Source: Yersinia aldovae ATCC 35236 (GTDB lineage Bacteria > Pseudomonadota > Gammaproteobacteria > Enterobacterales > Enterobacteriaceae). Taken from it: a DNA stretch of 41,200 bases. The translations under genes and the position numbers were made by a program. The notes beneath the pieces were generated by a model. The model saw nothing but the letters and a program-made list of their open reading frames with translations, was not told the DNA's origin and searched no databases. Where the stretch lies: NCBI RefSeq assembly GCF_000173735.1, contig NZ_ACCB01000037.1:1-41200 (forward strand), in the 5' to 3' direction. Each line of letters begins with the position of its first letter. Position 1 is the stretch's first letter. This document shows, in pieces, positions 38,293 through 41,200 of this stretch.

Positions 38293-38319
38293 TTATCGGC
38301 AGGTGAAGGCATAACTTTA
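38293..38319 (-). promoter_or_regulatory. Sigma-28 (FliA) promoter of ycgR
   Basis: On the minus strand the site reads TAAAGTTA, 11 bases, GCCGATAA. The FliA consensus is TAAAGTTT-N11-GCCGATAA, so the match is 15 of 16 with the exact spacing. It faces ycgR 76 bases away. Confidence 0.9.
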
Positions 38320-38582
38320 ACGATTTGTTTTTGGATGTGTTAATTCAGGATAGTTTACTGGAGCAGCAACAGGGTTGTGGAACATTTATTATCAGCAAAA
38401 ATCTCAAGCATGATAATAATTATCTAAACAGTTCTACCAAGGTATCAGAATTTAAAACCATGCGAGCACCACAGGCGATTGCCAGTCAATCAAATATCAC
38501 CTCTAACGATAAGACTTATTATCTCAATCAATTACATGATGCCGACAAACACTTTTACCCGTCATCCCAGCCCGAATATTAG
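38307..38582 (+). pseudogene. Probable remnant of a GntR-family regulator
   Basis: The frame encodes FNDLFLDVLIQDSLLEQQQG then CGTFIISKN. This resembles the end of a GntR winged helix (LxxLxxxGLLxxxQGxGTFV). The first helices of the domain are absent (TGA at 38304), there is no ATG at the front, and the following 55 residues do not look like a UTRA or FadR effector domain. No ribosome binding site is seen. It overlaps the sigma-28 promoter of ycgR on the other strand. It could be chance, but the GntR pattern is specific. Confidence 0.4.
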
Positions 38583-38586
38583 ATAT

Positions 38587-38619
38587 AAAGCGATACCGGC
38601 AGGTGCCGAATATCGCTTT
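38587..38619. terminator. Hairpin downstream of proA
   Basis: AAAGCGATA (38587-38595) and TATCGCTTT (38611-38619) form a 9-bp stem extended by an inner CGGCA/TGCCG dyad. It lies 27 bases after the proA stop. The T-tract on the minus strand is short (CTTTATAT). Confidence 0.6.
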
Positions 38620-38645
38620 ACTGAATTGCATCGGTTCAAAATAAA

Positions 38646-39905
38646 TTAGCTACGGACTAAATCATCGCCATAGCCAATCCATTTATAGGTTGTCAGCGCC
38701 TCTAATCCCATCGGGCCACGGGCATGGAGTTTTTGCGTACTCACGGCAACTTCCGCTCCCAAACCGAACTGACCGCCATCGGTGAAACGAGTGCTTGCAT
38801 TAACATAAACTGCTGATGAATCAACTGCTCGCACAAAATGTTCAGCGCTACTCAGGGAGCGGGTCAGGATGGCATCCGAATGGCTGGTGCCGTGTTCGCG
38901 AATATGATCGATCGCAGCATCGATGTCAGCCACGATAGTGACATTCAGATCCAGTGATAACCATTCATCATCGTAATTCGCCGCATCGACGGCCACGACC
39001 TGCGCTTTACTCTCTGCCAGATAAGGCATTGCCTGTGGGCTGGCATGTAATGTCACCCCGAACGCATACATTCTGGCACTCAATAGCGGCAAGAACTGCT
39101 CGGCAATTGCCTGATGAACCAGCAATGTTTCCAGCGAATTACAGGCACTTGGCCGTTGGATCTTGGCGTTTTCAATCACCAATAGCGCTTTTTCAAAATC
39201 AGCACTGTCATCGACAAAGGTATGGCAAACACCAATCCCACCGGTGATAACCGGAATAGTCGATTGCTCGCGGCACAACCGATGCAAACCAGCCCCACCA
39301 CGCGGAATCAACATATCCACATAACGATCCATACGTAGCAACTCATTCACCAACTCACGATCCGGGCTTTCGATGGCCTGGACCGCTGCCGCAGGCAGAC
39401 CACACTGTTCCAGCGCCCGCTGAATCACTTTGACTGTCGCCTGATTGGTGTGGTGAGTCTCTTTACCGCCACGTAAAATGACCGCATTACCGGTCTTCAA
39501 ACATAAGCTAGCGACATCAATCGTAACATTGGGGCGAGCTTCATAAATAACACCAATCACCCCCAGCGGGACGCGGCGGCGCTCTAGTTTCAAGCCACTG
39601 TCCAGCAAGCTGCCATCAATAACACGGCCCACAGGGTCATTCAGGCGACATACCTGACGCACATCATTGGCAATAGCGGCTAAACGCGGAGCCGTCAATA
39701 ACAGTCGATCAAGCAGTGCTTCGCTCATACCCGCCGCGCGCGCCACCATCATATCTTGTTCGTTGGCCTGTAAAATGGCATCACTTTCAGACTCCAGCAG
39801 GTTCGCTATTACTGCCAGAGCCTGATTTTTCTTGGCCGTGCTCAATACGGCTAATTGCCAGGAAGCCTGTTTTGCAGCTTTCCCCATCTGTTCCAGGATG
39901 CTCAT
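38646..39905 (-). CDS. proA: ProA, gamma-glutamyl phosphate reductase
   Basis: ProA reduces gamma-glutamyl phosphate with NADPH to glutamate semialdehyde, the second step of proline synthesis. The 419-residue product (417 in E. coli) has the catalytic Cys255 in [12 protein letters not shown], the NADPH-site segment [14 protein letters not shown], and [11 protein letters not shown]. The ending includes [20 protein letters not shown], the family signature. The start lies 9 bases after the proB stop, and GGAGCAAG provides the ribosome binding site, so proBA form an operon. Confidence 0.97.
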   Translation of the reverse strand: MSILEQMGKAAKQASWQLAVLSTAKKNQALAVIANLLESESDAILQANEQDMMVARAAGMSEALLDRLLLTAPRLAAIANDVRQVCRLNDPVGRVIDGSLLDSGLKLERRRVPLGVIGVIYEARPNVTIDVASLCLKTGNAVILRGGKETHHTNQATVKVIQRALEQCGLPAAAVQAIESPDRELVNELLRMDRYVDMLIPRGGAGLHRLCREQSTIPVITGGIGVCHTFVDDSADFEKALLVIENAKIQRPSACNSLETLLVHQAIAEQFLPLLSARMYAFGVTLHASPQAMPYLAESKAQVVAVDAANYDDEWLSLDLNVTIVADIDAAIDHIREHGTSHSDAILTRSLSSAEHFVRAVDSSAVYVNASTRFTDGGQFGLGAEVAVSTQKLHARGPMGLEALTTYKWIGYGDDLVRS

Positions 39906-39914
39906 ACTTGCTCC

Positions 39915-41018
39915 TTAGCTGACAATCATATCGTCACGATGAACCGCCACCGGGCCATATTCGTACCCGAGAATTTCGCTGATTTGTTGCGAGTGGTGCC
40001 CCGCCAACATGCGCAGCGCATCGCTGTTATAGCGTGACACGCCGTGGGCCAAATCGCGCCCATCAAGATTACGAATTCTAATCACCTCGCCACGCGAGAA
40101 ATCGCCTTTTACGCTGCGAATACCTTTCGGCAGCAGTGAACTGCCACGCGCCATAATTGCGTCTACTGCACCATCATCTACCGTGATTTCACCCGCCGGT
40201 GGCGCACCGAAGATCCAGCGTTTGCGGGTTTCCAGCGGTGTTTCCAGCGCGTGGAATCGAGTGCCGACTGGCGTGCCGTCAATCACATCAGCAATCACAC
40301 CCACCTGGCTGCCCGCCGCGATCACCACATCAATACCCGCACGGCACGCAACGTCAGCCGCTTGCAGCTTGGTCGCCATACCGCCGGTGCCCAGGCCAGA
40401 GACGCTATCGCCGGCAATGGCGCGCAAAGTATCATCAATGCCATGCACTTCACGAATTAATTCAGCTTGCGGATTGTTGCGAGGATCGGCGGTGTATAAC
40501 CCAGCCTGATCAGTCAACAACAGCAGCTTATCGGCACTGGCGAGGATCGCTGCAAGCGCAGAGAGATTATCGTTATCGCCCACTTTGATTTCGGCAGTGG
40601 CAACAGCATCATTCTCATTGATAACCGGCACTATGCGGTTATCCAGTAAAGCATTCATGGTATCGCGGGCATTCAAAAAGCGCTCACGATCTTCTAAATC
40701 GGCGCGAGTCAGCAACATCTGACCGATATGGATACCATAGATGGAAAACAGTTGTTCCCAGAGCTGAATTAACCGGCTCTGCCCGACTGCGGCAAGCAGT
40801 TGCTTGGATGCAATGGTGGCGGGGAGTTCGGGATAGCCCAGATGCTCACGCCCGGCGGCAATCGCCCCGGAGGTAACAATAACGATACGATGACCTTTTG
40901 CGTGTTGCTGGGCGCACTGGCGCACCAATTCAACAATATGGGCACGATTAAGACGACGGGAACCGCCTGTCAGAACACTCGTCCCCAATTTCACAACCAA
41001 TGTCTGGCTGCCACTCAT
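39915..41018 (-). CDS. proB: ProB, glutamate 5-kinase
   Basis: ProB phosphorylates glutamate with ATP, the committed and proline-inhibited step of proline synthesis, and works in a complex with ProA. The 367 residues equal the E. coli length. The amino acid kinase domain (about 1-255) begins [13 protein letters not shown] and includes [11 protein letters not shown] and NENDAVA; a PUA domain (about 275-357) follows, with [17 protein letters not shown]. The ribosome binding site is poor (AGAAAAA). A plausible promoter and then an ERIC repeat lie upstream. Confidence 0.97.
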   Translation of the reverse strand: MSGSQTLVVKLGTSVLTGGSRRLNRAHIVELVRQCAQQHAKGHRIVIVTSGAIAAGREHLGYPELPATIASKQLLAAVGQSRLIQLWEQLFSIYGIHIGQMLLTRADLEDRERFLNARDTMNALLDNRIVPVINENDAVATAEIKVGDNDNLSALAAILASADKLLLLTDQAGLYTADPRNNPQAELIREVHGIDDTLRAIAGDSVSGLGTGGMATKLQAADVACRAGIDVVIAAGSQVGVIADVIDGTPVGTRFHALETPLETRKRWIFGAPPAGEITVDDGAVDAIMARGSSLLPKGIRSVKGDFSRGEVIRIRNLDGRDLAHGVSRYNSDALRMLAGHHSQQISEILGYEYGPVAVHRDDMIVS

Positions 41019-41066
41019 AATTTTTCTGCCGTTGGGATGAAGAATAAAAGAAAGGGTATAGGGGTC

Positions 41067-41095
41067 TTTTTAGCAGGTGGGCGACGTTATGCCAA
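41067..41095 (-). promoter_or_regulatory. Candidate promoter of proBA
   Basis: On the minus strand TTGGCA (41095-41090) and TAAAAA (41072-41067) are spaced by 17 bases, matching a sigma-70 -35 (5 of 6) and -10 (4 of 6). It lies about 50 bases before the proB start. Confidence 0.4.
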
Positions 41096-41137
41096 GCACT
41101 TTGCAGATCAGCGTCTTAATTGGCATTGCAGGTTGGA

Positions 41138-41200
41138 TATACCCGTCATATTTCAAGCTGCATATGCGTTGGCTGCTTTCGTTCACCCGAATCACTTACC
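41138..41200. repeat. ERIC element cut by the window end
   Basis: TACCCGTCATATTTCAAGCTG, counted from 41140, and the block TTCACCCGAATCACTTACC match the outer arm and core of ERIC in the orientation opposite to the copy at 19666-19788. The rest lies beyond the window. Confidence 0.8.

Noticed and set aside
40183-40588. Overlapping plus-strand frames opposite proB
   Set aside because: They are shadows of the proB coding sequence and have no ribosome binding sites or recognisable motifs.

Overview
The window looks like a chromosomal segment of a Yersinia-type enterobacterium. The basis is near full-length similarity of many products to Escherichia coli proteins, the conserved block queA-acpH ... 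malZ-proY-brnQ-phoR-phoB-sbcD-sbcC-mak-rdgC-ppnP-aroL, and two ERIC-type intergenic repeats. The genus is inferred from recalled family and synteny knowledge, not from a search. No phage, insertion sequence, CRISPR array, rRNA or canonical tRNA was recognised.

Layout. Positions 1-5250: queA (-), acpH (+), a typical 2-Cys peroxiredoxin (+) with an OxyR-like dyad, a 50-codon Hok toxin gene with a Sok-like antisense region, and periplasmic gamma-glutamyltranspeptidase. Positions 5251-14443, all minus strand: a short-chain dehydrogenase, malZ, proY, brnQ, a PstS-like phosphate-binding protein, phoR and phoB. A near-consensus Pho box lies upstream of phoB, so phoB, phoR and the PstS-like gene read as one phosphate-controlled unit. 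Positions 14713-22037: sbcD-sbcC (ATGA overlap), mak, rdgC and a frameshifted ppnP. Positions 22577-28254: aroL, small membrane ORFs, a decayed TonB-dependent receptor that keeps its Fur box, a methyltransferase behind a PmrA-type box, a YhcN/BhsA-like small periplasmic protein, a YafE-like methyltransferase, a GNAT acetyltransferase and a two-helix membrane protein. Positions 28415-41018: a 2870-residue NdvB/ChvB-type cyclic beta-1,2-glucan synthase, a YcgR flagellar brake with a consensus-like sigma-28 promoter, and proA/proB.

Most genes are core metabolism, repair or transport. The accessory signals are the hok/sok locus, the PmrA-box methyltransferase, the giant glucan synthase with an internal six-copy heptad repeat, a 94-nt tRNA-like structured element between proY and malZ, and a possible branched-chain amino acid leader ORF ahead of brnQ. 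I found no cluster that is clearly a new multi-gene system. The best leads are RNA-level or regulatory.
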